Assembly: GCF_946190375.1 (NCBI RefSeq)
Contig: NZ_CAMIAF010000006.1
Location: forward strand, 46,146-110,145
Reading direction: 5' to 3'
Length of the DNA: 64,000 nt
Source: Streptococcus mitis
GTDB taxonomy: Bacteria; Bacillota; Bacilli; Lactobacillales; Streptococcaceae
Part shown: positions 37,866 through 48,514 of the stretch, piece by piece
Layout: every line of letters starts with the position of its first letter
Numbering within the stretch: position 1 is the stretch's first letter
Notes under the pieces: generated by a model
What the model saw: only the letters and a program-made list of their open reading frames with translations
Told to the model about the DNA's origin: nothing
Database searches by the model: none
Made by a program: the position numbers and the translations under genes

Positions 37866-38525
37866 TTATTCTGTAGCTTGTTGCCAACGTTTGGCTAGCA
37901 TATGAGACAGGCTCGAAATTGCTAGGTTGAAGCTGAAGTAGATGAGGGCAATCAGGATATAAAGACTGAAGACTTGCTCTGGCTCGAAATAACGGCCCAT
38001 GAGAATTTGGCTGGCTCCAAAGAGCTCTTGTAGGGCGATAACAGAGTAGAGAAGACTGGTATCCTTAATCACGGTTACAAACTGAGAAATAATGGCTGGC
38101 AGCATTTTGCGGATGGCTTGTGGAAGAATAATATGGTAGAGGATTTGTGCAGAAGTAAATCCTTGTGACATTCCTGCTTCGTATTGCCCCTTGTCTACGG
38201 CATTGAGACCACCTCGGATAATCTCAGCTAGGGCTGCTGAGGTAAAGAGAGTAAAGGCAGTGATTCCTGCTGGAGTGGACTTCATCTTGAAAACCAAAAA
38301 GATAGTAAAAATCCAGAGGAGGTTGGGAACGTTACGCACAAACTCGATATAAATGCTGGAAATAATGCGCAAGATAGGATTTTTGCCATTTCTCATGACA
38401 GCTAGAACCGTACCGATGATGGTAGAGAGGATGATGGCAATCAGAGAAATATAGAGGGTCAAGCCAAATCCTTTAAAGATAAAGACTAGGTTATCTGGGG
38501 TCAAAACTTCTAAAATGGATTCCAT
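37866..38525 (-). CDS. Polar amino acid ABC permease (second)
   Basis: A 219-residue HisM/GlnP-type inner membrane subunit with about five helices and the EAA loop (SAALAEIIRGGLNAVDKGQYEAG near 98-120, AGMSQGFT motif). It is the last gene of a four-gene leftward operon: ATPase, binding protein, permease, permease. The two permeases presumably form a heterodimer. Substrate is probably an acidic or polar amino acid, not resolvable from sequence. Confidence 0.9.
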   Translation of the reverse strand: MESILEVLTPDNLVFIFKGFGLTLYISLIAIILSTIIGTVLAVMRNGKNPILRIISSIYIEFVRNVPNLLWIFTIFLVFKMKSTPAGITAFTLFTSAALAEIIRGGLNAVDKGQYEAGMSQGFTSAQILYHIILPQAIRKMLPAIISQFVTVIKDTSLLYSVIALQELFGASQILMGRYFEPEQVFSLYILIALIYFSFNLAISSLSHMLAKRWQQATE

Positions 38526-38534
38526 AGTAACCTC

Positions 38535-39212
38535 CTAAAGTGAATAGGCTTTTTTATTAGCTTGTTCCATCTTGCGACCAAACTGGGCAACAGGGAAGCA
38601 TAGAGAAAAGTAGAGAAGGGCAGCGCCTAGAAAGGCTGGAATGTAGTTTCCGTTAAGTGCTGACCAAGACTTGGTCACAAACATCAAGTCGACTCCAGAA
38701 ATGATAGCGACTGTCGATGTATTCTTAATGAGGTTGACGATTTGGTTAGTCAAAGGTGGGAGAATGATACGGAAAGCCTGAGGCAAGATAATCAAGCGCA
38801 TAGCACTGATATAGGTAAAACCTTGCGATAAGGCAGCTTCCATCTGACCGCTAGGAATAGATTGAATACCTGAGCGAATCACCTCAGCGATATAGGCGCC
38901 GTGATAGAGTCCCACGCAGAGAACAGCCGTCCAATAAATCGAAATCATGATGGTGTGGTCACTGATAAGGGGTAGACCATAAAAGACGATAACAAACTGC
39001 ACCAAGAGGGGAGTGTTTTGGTAAAATTCAACAAAGATGCGAGCCATAATGCGCAAAATTGGACGTTTGCTGGTTGACATAGCTCCAAAGAAGATACCCA
39101 AAACCATGGCTAGGATAAAGGATCCAATCGCTAGGGCAAGGGTGAAGAGGAAACCATTGAAAAATTGTCCAAAATCCTGAAAATAGGCTGTCCAAGATGA
39201 TAAATCTGTCAT
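38535..39212 (-). CDS. Polar amino acid ABC permease (first)
   Basis: A 225-residue permease similar in length and layout to its downstream neighbour, with the EAA loop in GAYIAEVIRSGIQSIPSGQMEAAL near 104-127 and SQGFTYISAMRLIILPQAFR. It is separated from the second permease by 9 bases and from the binding protein by 12, in one operon. Confidence 0.9.
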   Translation of the reverse strand: MTDLSSWTAYFQDFGQFFNGFLFTLALAIGSFILAMVLGIFFGAMSTSKRPILRIMARIFVEFYQNTPLLVQFVIVFYGLPLISDHTIMISIYWTAVLCVGLYHGAYIAEVIRSGIQSIPSGQMEAALSQGFTYISAMRLIILPQAFRIILPPLTNQIVNLIKNTSTVAIISGVDLMFVTKSWSALNGNYIPAFLGAALLYFSLCFPVAQFGRKMEQANKKAYSL

Positions 39213-39224
39213 AGGGTGTCCTCC

Positions 39225-40019
39225 TTAATCTGCAGTATGGCTAGATGGTTTAAGTTTGTAACGATCATAAAGTTTTTGCAAACTACCATCCTTGCTCCAT
39301 TTAGTGACCAAGTTATCAAGATAGTCGTTGAGCTCGGTATTTGATTTCTTGGTAACGATACCGTAGTCAGATGGCTTGAAACTATCATCTAGTAGTACTG
39401 TGCGCTTGCTGATGTAGCCAGACAGAATCGAGCGGTCAACGGAAAAGGCATCTATACGATGAGCGTGCAGGGAAGTAATCAATTCTGGGTAGGAACCAAG
39501 TTCGACGAATTTAAACTTCAGACCTTTCTTTTTACCCAGTTCAGTAATCAGGCGTTGGGTGATGGAACCTTGGGCGACTCCGATGGTTTTGCCGTTTAGG
39601 TCCTCGACGCTTTTGATTTTGGCAGACTTATTGACCAAAAAGCCAGAAGCGTCGGTGTAGTAAGGGCTGGTAAAGTTGTAGAGTTTTTTGCGTTCGTCTG
39701 TGATGGTAAAGGTCGCGATATCCATATCGACCTGTTCATTGTCTAGAAGGGGTCCACGGGTTTGTGCGGTAACAGGCACATAGCGAACCTTGACCTTGAG
39801 CTCATCAGCTACCATCCTGGCCAAGTCAGTTTCGATACCAGAATAGGTTCCTGTCTTGGGATCCTTGTAACCGAAATTGGGAACGTCTTGTTTCACACCA
39901 ACAACTAGCTCGCCTCTCTTTTGAATGTCTGCGACACTAGTATCAGCCTGGACTGGTTTTGCAGTAGCAAGGCCGAAAAGGATAATCAATAATGCTGATA
40001 AAAAGAATTTCTTTTTCAT
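39225..40019 (-). CDS. Polar amino acid ABC substrate-binding protein
   Basis: A 264-residue family 3 solute-binding protein. The start at 40019 follows AAGGAGGCGCCT; an in-frame ATG further upstream lies inside the ATPase gene. The signal peptide (about 1-26) ends ...KPVQA-DT and has no lipobox cysteine, unusual for a Gram-positive binding protein. The mature protein shows GVKQDVPNFGYKD and DMDIATFTITDERKK, the latter typical of glutamate/aspartate/glutamine binders. How it stays at the surface is unclear; as I recall the pneumococcal counterpart also lacks a lipobox. Confidence 0.9.
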   Translation of the reverse strand: MKKKFFLSALLIILFGLATAKPVQADTSVADIQKRGELVVGVKQDVPNFGYKDPKTGTYSGIETDLARMVADELKVKVRYVPVTAQTRGPLLDNEQVDMDIATFTITDERKKLYNFTSPYYTDASGFLVNKSAKIKSVEDLNGKTIGVAQGSITQRLITELGKKKGLKFKFVELGSYPELITSLHAHRIDAFSVDRSILSGYISKRTVLLDDSFKPSDYGIVTKKSNTELNDYLDNLVTKWSKDGSLQKLYDRYKLKPSSHTAD

Positions 40020-40029
40020 AGGCGCCTCC

Positions 40030-40788
40030 TTATTTGACTTTGTCACTTTCGTGGTTGATGATTTTGCTGAGGAATTGTTGGGCACGAGGTTCGCTTGGAT
40101 TGTCGAAAAAGTCATCGACATCGGTCGTATCTACCAAAACTTCTCCGTCAGCCATAAAGATAATGCGGTCCGCAACTTCACGGGCGAAGCCCATTTCATG
40201 GGTCACGACAATCATATTCATACCATCGTGGGCCAATTTTTGCATAACTGCTAGAACATCGCCGATGGTTTCAGGGTCTAGGGCAGATGTTGGCTCATCA
40301 AAGAGGAGGAGTTCAGGATGCATAGCGAGGCCACGTGCAATGGCAATCCGTTGTTTTTGTCCACCAGATAGCATGGCTGGATAAGAATCTTTTTTGTCCC
40401 ACATATTTACAAATTCCAGATATTTTTGAGCTGTTTTTTCAGCTTCTTTTTTATCAATTCCTAGAACTTTTATGGGTGCGAGTGTTACGTTTTCTAACAC
40501 TGTTTTGTGCGGATAGAGGTTGAAATGCTGGAAAACCATGCCAACTTCCTTGCGAAGAGGTACCAAATCTTTCTGGCTGGCACCAGCAACTTGGTGACCA
40601 TTTACTAGAAGACTTCCTTTGTCTACAGCCTCCAAACCATTGATGGTGCGGATAAGAGTGGACTTCCCAGAACCAGAAGGTCCAAGGAGGACAACGACTT
40701 GCCCTTTTTCAAAACGGAGATTGATGTCGCGGAGTGCGTGGTAGTCTCCGTAATATTTTTCGACGTGTTCAAATTCTACTAAAGCCAT
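40030..40788 (-). CDS. Polar amino acid ABC ATPase (GlnQ-like)
   Basis: A 252-residue ATPase with Walker A GPSGSGKST near 36-44, signature LSGGQKQRIAIARGLA near 140-155, and Walker B LLLFDEPTSALDPE. It is the first gene of the leftward operon, behind a strong promoter at 40823-40851 and a GGAGAT ribosome site. The binding protein gene starts 10 bases after its stop. Confidence 0.93.
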   Translation of the reverse strand: MALVEFEHVEKYYGDYHALRDINLRFEKGQVVVLLGPSGSGKSTLIRTINGLEAVDKGSLLVNGHQVAGASQKDLVPLRKEVGMVFQHFNLYPHKTVLENVTLAPIKVLGIDKKEAEKTAQKYLEFVNMWDKKDSYPAMLSGGQKQRIAIARGLAMHPELLLFDEPTSALDPETIGDVLAVMQKLAHDGMNMIVVTHEMGFAREVADRIIFMADGEVLVDTTDVDDFFDNPSEPRAQQFLSKIINHESDKVK

Positions 40789-40822
40789 AAGGAATCTCCT
40801 TTGTGTTAGATTTTATAACACG

Positions 40823-40851
40823 ATTTTACACCAAAAGATTTTTCTTGTCAA
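40823..40851 (-). promoter_or_regulatory. Promoter of the amino acid ABC operon
   Basis: Read leftward: consensus TTGACA (40846-40851), a 17-base spacer and TAAAAT (40823-40828). Confidence 0.82.
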
Positions 40852-40917
40852 ATCATATCTTAAAAATTCACTAAAATTTTATAAAAAAGCATCTGGATAG
40901 AGAAAAAGCCTAAATCA

Positions 40918-40926
40918 TGTTATAAT
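40918..40926 (+). promoter_or_regulatory. Extended -10 promoter of recJ
   Basis: TGTTATAAT is a perfect extended -10 element, 24 bases before ATG 40951. Confidence 0.65.
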
Positions 40927-40950
40927 GAAGCAATAGAATTCTTAGAAAGA

Positions 40951-43185
40951 GTGGATGTCTTTTTGATAACACCTACTTATAAATGGCAATTTGCCCCGCA
41001 GGTTGAAGATGCGGATTTTACAAAGATAGCCAAGAAGGCTGGACTGGGTCCTGAGGTGGCTCGGTTATTATTTGAAAGAGGGATTCAGAACCAAGAAAGT
41101 CTGAAGAAGTTTTTAGAACCTTCCTTGGAGGACTTGCATGACCCTTATCTGCTCCATGATATGGACAAGGCAGTGGAACGGATTCGTCAGGCCATTGAAG
41201 AAGGGGAAAATATCCTCGTTTACGGTGATTATGATGCGGATGGTATGACTTCGGCTTCTATTGTGAAGGAAAGTTTGGAACAGCTTGGTGCTGAGTGCCG
41301 TGTTTACTTGCCCAATCGTTTTACTGATGGATATGGTCCAAATGCTAGTGTTTATAAATACTTTATCGAGCAAGAAGGGATTTCTTTGATTGTGACGGTG
41401 GACAATGGGGTTGCTGGTCATGAGGCTATTGAATTGGCCCAGTCTATGGGAGTAGATGTCATTGTGACCGACCATCATTCTATGCCTGAAACCCTGCCTG
41501 ATGCCTATGCCATCGTTCACCCTGAACATCCAGATGCGGATTATCCTTTCAAATATTTGGCTGGTTGCGGAGTGGCCTTCAAGCTGGCTTGTGCCCTTTT
41601 AGAAGAAGTACAAGTGGAATTGCTTGATTTGGTCGCTATTGGTACCATTGCTGATATGGTTAGTTTGACAGATGAGAACCGTATCTTGGTTCAGTATGGT
41701 CTGGAAATGTTGGGACACACTCAGCGTATTGGTCTACAAGAAATGCTAGACATGGCTGGGATTGCTGCCAATGAAGTGACAGAAGAGACGGTTGGTTTCC
41801 AGATTGCCCCTCGTTTAAATGCCTTAGGTCGCTTGGACGATCCCAATCCTGCCATTGATTTGCTGACTGGGTTTGATGATGAGGAAGCGCATGAGATTGC
41901 TCTCATGATTCATCAGAAAAACGAGGAGCGTAAGGAAATCGTCCAGTCTATCTATGAAGAAGCCAAGACCATGGTGGATCCTGAGAAGAAGGTTCAGGTC
42001 TTGGCCAAGGAAGGCTGGAATCCTGGAGTTCTAGGAATCGTGGCTGGTCGTTTGTTAGAAGAACTAGGGCAGACAGTTATTGTTCTCGATATAGAAGACG
42101 GTCGTGCCAAGGGCAGTGCTCGTAGTGTGGAAGCAGTAGATATTTTTGAGGCTCTGGATCCTCATCGCAACCTCTTCATCGCCTTTGGTGGCCATGCTGG
42201 TGCGGCTGGCATGACGCTGGAAGTTGAGAAACTCTCAGATTTATCTCAGGTTTTGGAAGATTATGTCCGTGAAAAAGGTGCAGATGCTGCTGGCAAGAAC
42301 AAGTTAAATCTAGATGAAGAACTGGATTTGGAAGCACTTAGCTTGGAAACAGTCAAGAACTTTGAACGTTTGGCACCTTTTGGAATGGATAATCAGAAAC
42401 CTGTCTTTTATATCAAGGATTTTCAGGTCGAAAGTGCTCGTACTATGGGAGCAGGAAATGCCCATCTCAAGCTGAAAATTTCCAAGGGTGAGTCGAGTTT
42501 TGAAGTGGTGGCCTTCGGACAAGGTAGATGGGCAACAGAATTTGCTCAAACCAAGAGTCTAGAGTTGGCAGTCAAATTGTCTGTCAACCAATGGAATGGC
42601 CAAACTGCCCTGCAGTTGATGATGGTGGATGCGCGTGTGGAGGGTGTTCAACTTTTTAACATCCGTGGGAAAAATGCAGTCTTGCCAGAAGGGGTTCCAG
42701 TCTTGGATTTTGCTGGAGAACTGCCAGATATAGCGACTAGTGAAGCTGTTGTCGTAAAAACTATTCCTGAAGATATTACCCTGCTGAAGACCATTTTTCA
42801 GGAACAGAATTTCTCTGCTGTCTATTTCAAAAATGACATTGATAAGGCCTATTATCTGACAGGTTATGGGACTAGAGATCAGTTTGCCAAATTGTACAAG
42901 ACTATTTACCAGTTCCCAGAGTTTGATATTCGCTACAAACTGAAGGATTTGGCAGCTTATCTTAATATTCAACAAATCTTACTGGTCAAGATGATTCAAG
43001 TATTTGAAGAGCTAGGCTTTGTGACCATCAAAGATGGGGTCATGACAGTCAATAAAGAAGCACCAAAGCGAGAGATAGGAGAAAGTCAGATTTACCAAAA
43101 TCTCAAACAAACCGTCAAAGACCAAGAAATGATGGCGCTGGGAACTGTGCAAGAAATTTATGACTTTTTAATAGAAAAAGAGTAG
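40951..43185 (+). CDS. recJ: Single-stranded-DNA exonuclease RecJ
   Basis: A 744-residue DHH-family 5'-3' exonuclease used in recombination and repair. The catalytic motifs are YGDYDADGMTSASI near 92-105, VTVDNGVAG, TDHH, the VAIGTIADMV block, and GGHAGAAGMT in the DHHA1 part. An OB domain and a C-terminal Firmicute extension follow (about 550-744). The start is uncertain: ATG 40951 has a close AGAG, while an in-frame TTG at 40963 gives MITPTYKWQF, the more family-like opening. Confidence 0.93.
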   Translation: MDVFLITPTYKWQFAPQVEDADFTKIAKKAGLGPEVARLLFERGIQNQESLKKFLEPSLEDLHDPYLLHDMDKAVERIRQAIEEGENILVYGDYDADGMTSASIVKESLEQLGAECRVYLPNRFTDGYGPNASVYKYFIEQEGISLIVTVDNGVAGHEAIELAQSMGVDVIVTDHHSMPETLPDAYAIVHPEHPDADYPFKYLAGCGVAFKLACALLEEVQVELLDLVAIGTIADMVSLTDENRILVQYGLEMLGHTQRIGLQEMLDMAGIAANEVTEETVGFQIAPRLNALGRLDDPNPAIDLLTGFDDEEAHEIALMIHQKNEERKEIVQSIYEEAKTMVDPEKKVQVLAKEGWNPGVLGIVAGRLLEELGQTVIVLDIEDGRAKGSARSVEAVDIFEALDPHRNLFIAFGGHAGAAGMTLEVEKLSDLSQVLEDYVREKGADAAGKNKLNLDEELDLEALSLETVKNFERLAPFGMDNQKPVFYIKDFQVESARTMGAGNAHLKLKISKGESSFEVVAFGQGRWATEFAQTKSLELAVKLSVNQWNGQTALQLMMVDARVEGVQLFNIRGKNAVLPEGVPVLDFAGELPDIATSEAVVVKTIPEDITLLKTIFQEQNFSAVYFKNDIDKAYYLTGYGTRDQFAKLYKTIYQFPEFDIRYKLKDLAAYLNIQQILLVKMIQVFEELGFVTIKDGVMTVNKEAPKREIGESQIYQNLKQTVKDQEMMALGTVQEIYDFLIEKE

Positions 43186-43192
43186 ACGTAGG

Positions 43193-43219
43193 AAAGAGTT
43201 GGGCAACCAGCTCTTTTTT
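43193..43219 (+). terminator. Intrinsic terminator of recJ
   Basis: AAAGAGTTGG / CCAGCTCTTT with a 4-base loop and trailing T residues. Confidence 0.82.
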
Positions 43220-43236
43220 GAAAACGAATCTTCATT

Positions 43237-43264
43237 TTGAAAATCATCAAAAAAATGGTATAAT
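43237..43264 (+). promoter_or_regulatory. rnjB promoter
   Basis: TTGAAA (43237-43242), a 16-base spacer and TATAAT (43259-43264) with an extended TGG. It gives a leader of roughly 90 bases before the start. Confidence 0.7.
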
Positions 43265-43357
43265 GGTAGGAAAAGATTCGGCTAAAAGTAATAGTGGTTT
43301 TAGAATAAAAGGGAAAGTAACCCTATAATCAAGATAAACAAAGCTTTCGGAGGAAAA

Positions 43358-45019
43358 ATGAGTAATATCAGTTTAACAACACTTGGTGGTGTACGTGAAA
43401 ACGGGAAAAATATGTATATCGCTGAAATCGATGGATCTATTTTCGTTTTGGATGCAGGTCTGAAATATCCTGAAAATGAACAACTAGGGGTGGATGTAGT
43501 CATTCCAAACATGGACTACCTTTTTGAAAATAGCGACCGTATCGCAGGGGTCTTCTTGACCCACGGACATGCGGACGCCATTGGTGCTCTGCCTTATCTC
43601 TTGGCTGAAGCCAAGGTGCCTGTATTTGGCTCTGAATTGACCATTGAGTTGGCCAAACTCTTTGTCAAAGGAAATGACACAGTTAAGAAATTCAATGATT
43701 TCCATGTCATTGATGAGAATACGGAGATTGATTTTGGAGGGACTGTGGTGTCCTTCTTCCGTACGACCCACTCTATCCCAGAAAGTCTGGGTGTGGTCTT
43801 GAAGACAGCTGAAGGTAGTATCGTTTATACAGGTGACTTCAAATTTGACCAGACAGCTAGTGAATCTTATGCGACAGACTTCGCTCGCTTGGCAGAAATC
43901 GGTCGTGATGGAGTTCTAGCTCTTCTTAGTGATTCAGCCAATGCAGATAGCAATATCCAAGTGGCTAGCGAAAGTGAAGTTGGGGACGAGATCACTCAAA
44001 CCATTTCGGACTGGGATGGTCGTATCATCGTTGCGGCAGTAGCCAGCAACCTCTCTCGTATCCAGCAGGTGTTTGACGCTGCGGATGCAACAGGCCGTCG
44101 TGTGGTCTTGACAGGATTCGATATTGAAAATATCGTCCGTACTGCTATTCGTCTTAAGAAATTGTCTCTAGCTAACGAGAGTCTTTTGATTAAGCCAAAA
44201 GATATGTCTCGCTTTGAAGACAATGAGTTGATTATCCTTGAGACAGGTCGTATGGGTGAGCCTATCAACGGCCTTCGCAAGATGTCGATTGGTCGCCACC
44301 GTTATGTGGAAATCAAGGACGGTGACTTGGTCTATATCGTAACGACTCCATCTATCGCCAAAGAAGCGGTCATGGCGCGTGTGGAAAACATGATTTACCA
44401 AGCTGGTGGGGTTGTCAAACTGATCACTCAAAGCTTGCGTGTGTCAGGTCACGGAAATGCGCGTGACTTGCAATTGATGATTAATCTCTTGCAACCTAAG
44501 TATCTCTTCCCAATTCAAGGGGAATACCGTGAGTTGGATGCCCATGCTAAGGCTGCTATGGCCGTCGGGATGCTGCCAGAACGCATATTCATTCCTAAAA
44601 AGGGAACCAGCATGGCTTATGAGAATGGGGACTTTGTCCCAGCTGGCGCGGTTTCGGCAGGGGATGTCTTGATTGACGGGAATGCCATTGGTGATGTTGG
44701 AAATGTGGTTCTTCGTGACCGTAAGGTCTTGTCAGAGGACGGTATTTTCATCGTAGCAATCACCGTTAACCGCCGTGAGAAGAAAATTGTGGCCAAGGCT
44801 CGTGTTCATACGCGTGGATTTGTTTATCTTAAGAAGAGCCGGGATATTCTCCGTGAAAGTTCAGAATTGATTAACCAAACGGTAGAAGACTATCTTCAAG
44901 GAGATGACTTTGACTGGGCAGATCTTAAAGGGAAGGTTCGTGATAATCTGACCAAGTACCTCTTTGACCAAACCAAGCGTCGTCCAGCTATTTTACCAGT
45001 GGTGATGGAAGCGAAATAA
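43358..45019 (+). CDS. rnjB: Ribonuclease J2
   Basis: A 553-residue metallo-beta-lactamase/beta-CASP ribonuclease that partners RNase J1 in mRNA decay. The metal motif reads HGHADA at 69-74, where RNase J1 has HGHEDH; the lost final histidine is a known trait of J2, which is weakly active or structural. The beta-CASP part (about 205-355) and a C-terminal domain are present. A GGAGG site precedes the start. Confidence 0.93.
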   Translation: MSNISLTTLGGVRENGKNMYIAEIDGSIFVLDAGLKYPENEQLGVDVVIPNMDYLFENSDRIAGVFLTHGHADAIGALPYLLAEAKVPVFGSELTIELAKLFVKGNDTVKKFNDFHVIDENTEIDFGGTVVSFFRTTHSIPESLGVVLKTAEGSIVYTGDFKFDQTASESYATDFARLAEIGRDGVLALLSDSANADSNIQVASESEVGDEITQTISDWDGRIIVAAVASNLSRIQQVFDAADATGRRVVLTGFDIENIVRTAIRLKKLSLANESLLIKPKDMSRFEDNELIILETGRMGEPINGLRKMSIGRHRYVEIKDGDLVYIVTTPSIAKEAVMARVENMIYQAGGVVKLITQSLRVSGHGNARDLQLMINLLQPKYLFPIQGEYRELDAHAKAAMAVGMLPERIFIPKKGTSMAYENGDFVPAGAVSAGDVLIDGNAIGDVGNVVLRDRKVLSEDGIFIVAITVNRREKKIVAKARVHTRGFVYLKKSRDILRESSELINQTVEDYLQGDDFDWADLKGKVRDNLTKYLFDQTKRRPAILPVVMEAK

Positions 45020-45044
45020 TCTTTGAAATAAATAGAGAGAAAGC

Positions 45045-45062
45045 TGAGTTTTGGCTTTTTCT
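45045..45062 (+). terminator. Weak terminator-like hairpin after rnjB
   Basis: GAAAGC / GCTTTTTC around TGAGTTTTG. The stem is short, so some read-through to estA is likely. Confidence 0.45.
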
Positions 45063-45075
45063 TATCGGAAAATAG

Positions 45076-45867
<792 letters not shown>

Positions 45868-45978
45868 TTTGAACTCCAGCATAGGGGTAGTAGAACTAAA
45901 ATAAAATATGTTTTCACTAGACTTTTCAAACGAAAGTAGTAGAATAGTAATAAGATACTGGAGGAAAGAGAGTAGGAA

Positions 45979-47199
45979 ATGTACCGTTATCAAATTGGCA
46001 TTCCCACATTAGAATATGATCAGTTTGTCAAAGAACATGAATTAGCTAATGTATTACAAAGCAGTGCTTGGGAAAAAGTGAAATCTGATTGGCAACATGA
46101 GAGATTTGGTGTCTATGAAGAGGGGAAGTTACTGGCTGTGGCTAGTATTCTCATAAAATCTCTGCCTTTAGGCTATAAAATGTTTTATATTCCAAGAGGT
46201 CCTATATTGGATTACAGGGATATAGAACTTTTAAAGTTTGTCCTGCAGTCCATTAAGTCTTATGCTCGCAGTAAGAGAGCGGTTTTTGTGACTTTCGATC
46301 CAAGTATTTGTCTATCTCAATATTTAGTCAATCAAGATAAGATAGAATATCCTGAAAATCTTGCTATTGTTGAGATTTTAGGGCAATTAGGAGTGAAATG
46401 GTCTGGGCGGACAACCGAGATGGATGACACCATTCAGCCTCGTATTCAGGCGAAAATATATAAGGAAAATTTTGAAGAAGATAAACTTTCTAAATCAACG
46501 AGGCAAGCTATCCGAACAGCACGAAACAAAGGGCTTGAGATTCAATATGGTGGACTGGAACTATTAGATTCATTTTCGGAGTTGATGAAAAAAACTGAGA
46601 AGCGAAAAGAGATTCATTTAAGAAACGAAGCTTATTATAAAAAATTATTAGATAACTTCAAAGAAGATTCCTATATCACGCTAACGAGTTTGGATGTTTC
46701 TAAGCGTTTAAGAGAATTAGAAGAACAGTTAGAAAAAAATAGAGTAGTTGCAGAAAAATTTAATGATGCCACCAAACCTTCAAAAATTCAGGAAAATATA
46801 AAAGAAAAAGAACGTTTAGAAGAGGAAATAGATTTCTTGCAGGGATATATGAATATGGGAAAATCAAACATTCCGTTAGCGGCTACTTTGAGTTTGGAAT
46901 TTGGTATTACCTCTGTCAATCTATATGCTGGTATGGATGATGATTTTAAACGTTACAATGCACCAATTTTAACTTGGTATGAAACGGCTCGCTATGCCTT
47001 TGAGCGAGGTATGTTGTGGCAAAATTTAGGTGGTGTTGAAAACTCTCTCAATGGTGGACTTTATCATTTTAAGGAAAAATTTAATCCAACGATTGAAGAA
47101 TATTTGGGAGAATTTACAATGCCTACCCATCCTCTCTATCCTCTGTTAAGACTTGCTCTTGATTTCCGTAAAACATTAAGAAAAAAACATAGAAAGTAA
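45979..47199 (+). CDS. murM: MurM, lipid II branching aminoacyltransferase
   Basis: A 406-residue FemABX-family enzyme that adds Ala or Ser from aminoacyl-tRNA to the lysine of lipid II, starting the peptidoglycan crossbridge. Two GNAT-like halves are split by a helical coiled-coil arm (about 235-290, charged, LEEQLEKN region), as in MurM/FemA. The residues around LYAGMDDDFKRYNAPILTWY are typical. Alleles of murM affect beta-lactam resistance in pneumococcus and are exchanged with S. mitis. GGAGGAAAGAG lies upstream; murN follows after 4 bases. Confidence 0.95.
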   Translation: MYRYQIGIPTLEYDQFVKEHELANVLQSSAWEKVKSDWQHERFGVYEEGKLLAVASILIKSLPLGYKMFYIPRGPILDYRDIELLKFVLQSIKSYARSKRAVFVTFDPSICLSQYLVNQDKIEYPENLAIVEILGQLGVKWSGRTTEMDDTIQPRIQAKIYKENFEEDKLSKSTRQAIRTARNKGLEIQYGGLELLDSFSELMKKTEKRKEIHLRNEAYYKKLLDNFKEDSYITLTSLDVSKRLRELEEQLEKNRVVAEKFNDATKPSKIQENIKEKERLEEEIDFLQGYMNMGKSNIPLAATLSLEFGITSVNLYAGMDDDFKRYNAPILTWYETARYAFERGMLWQNLGGVENSLNGGLYHFKEKFNPTIEEYLGEFTMPTHPLYPLLRLALDFRKTLRKKHRK

Positions 47200-47203
47200 G
47201 TAT

Positions 47204-48436
47204 ATGGCACTAATTACACTCACGAAAGAAGAGTTTCAAGCTTATTCTGATCAGGTTTCTTCTCGTTCCTTTATGCAATCGGTCCAGATGGGGGACTTGT
47301 TAGAAAAAAGAGGGGCTCGAATTGTTTATCTTGCTTTGAAACAAGAAGGAGAAATTCAAGTTGCAGCTCTGGTTTATAGCTTGCCCATGCTGGGTGGTCT
47401 GCATATGGAGATCAATTCGGGGCCGATTTATACCCAACAAGATGATCTTCCAGTTTTTTATGCGGAGTTAAAAGAATATGCCAAGCAAAATGGTGTATTA
47501 GAGTTGCTTGTAAAACCTTATGAAACTTATCAAACTTTTGATAGTGAAGGTAATCCGATAGATGCTGAGAAAAAAAGTATTATTCAAGATTTGACTGATT
47601 TAGGTTATCAATTTGATGGATTGACAACAGGTTATCCAGGTGGAGAACCAGATTGGTTATACTATAAAGATTTGACTGAATTAACTGAAAAGAATTTGCT
47701 TAAAAGTTTTAGCAAAAAGGGTAAACCCTTGGTGAAAAAGGCTGAAACGTTTGGCATTCGGTTGAAAAAGTTAAAACGTGAAGAACTATCGATTTTTAAG
47801 AATATAACAAAAGAAACCTCTGAACGTAGAGAATACAGTGATAAAAGTTTAGAATATTATGAGCACTTTTATGATTCATTTGGAGAACAAGCGGAGTTTC
47901 TCATAGCAACCTTGAATTTTTCGGACTATATGAGCAAATTGCAAGGTGAACAAAGTAAACTAGAAGAAATCTTGGACAAGTTGCGACTTGATTTGAGCAA
48001 AAATCCTCATTCTGAGAAAAAACAAAATCAACTGAGAGAATATTCTAGTCAATTTGAAACGTTTGAAGTTAGAAAAGCAGAAGCGCGAGACTTGATTGAA
48101 AAATATGGAGAAGAAGATATTGTTTTAGCCGGGAGTTTATTTGTTTATATGCCTCAGGAAACGACTTATCTCTTTAGTGGTTCTTACACTGAGTTTAATA
48201 AGTTCTATGCCCCTGCACTGCTTCAAAAATATGTTATGTTGGAAAGCATAAAACGTAGAATACCTAAATACAACTTCTTAGGCATTCAAGGGATTTTTGA
48301 TGGTAGTGATGGTGTTTTGCGTTTTAAACAAAATTTTAATGGCTATATTGTACGTAAATCAGGAACTTTCCGTTATCATCCATCACCTTTAAAATACAAA
48401 GCTATTCAGTTATTCAAAAAAATATTAGGACGTTAA
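47204..48436 (+). CDS. murN: MurN, lipid II crossbridge alanyltransferase
   Basis: A 410-residue paralogue of MurM that adds the second residue (alanine) of the branch. It has the same FemABX layout with a coiled-coil arm (about 245-295), and the substrate-binding segment LFSGSYTEFNKFYAPALLQ matches the LYAGMDDDFKRYNAP position of MurM. It is 4 bases downstream of murM, so the pair is one operon. Confidence 0.95.
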   Translation: MALITLTKEEFQAYSDQVSSRSFMQSVQMGDLLEKRGARIVYLALKQEGEIQVAALVYSLPMLGGLHMEINSGPIYTQQDDLPVFYAELKEYAKQNGVLELLVKPYETYQTFDSEGNPIDAEKKSIIQDLTDLGYQFDGLTTGYPGGEPDWLYYKDLTELTEKNLLKSFSKKGKPLVKKAETFGIRLKKLKREELSIFKNITKETSERREYSDKSLEYYEHFYDSFGEQAEFLIATLNFSDYMSKLQGEQSKLEEILDKLRLDLSKNPHSEKKQNQLREYSSQFETFEVRKAEARDLIEKYGEEDIVLAGSLFVYMPQETTYLFSGSYTEFNKFYAPALLQKYVMLESIKRRIPKYNFLGIQGIFDGSDGVLRFKQNFNGYIVRKSGTFRYHPSPLKYKAIQLFKKILGR

Positions 48437-48514
48437 GATGAAAAAGTCAGTATTTAGTTTTCTTTCAGCTTGTTTTAGTAAAATAGACTTTATTTGCTAG
48501 AAAGGTGGAGAGAC

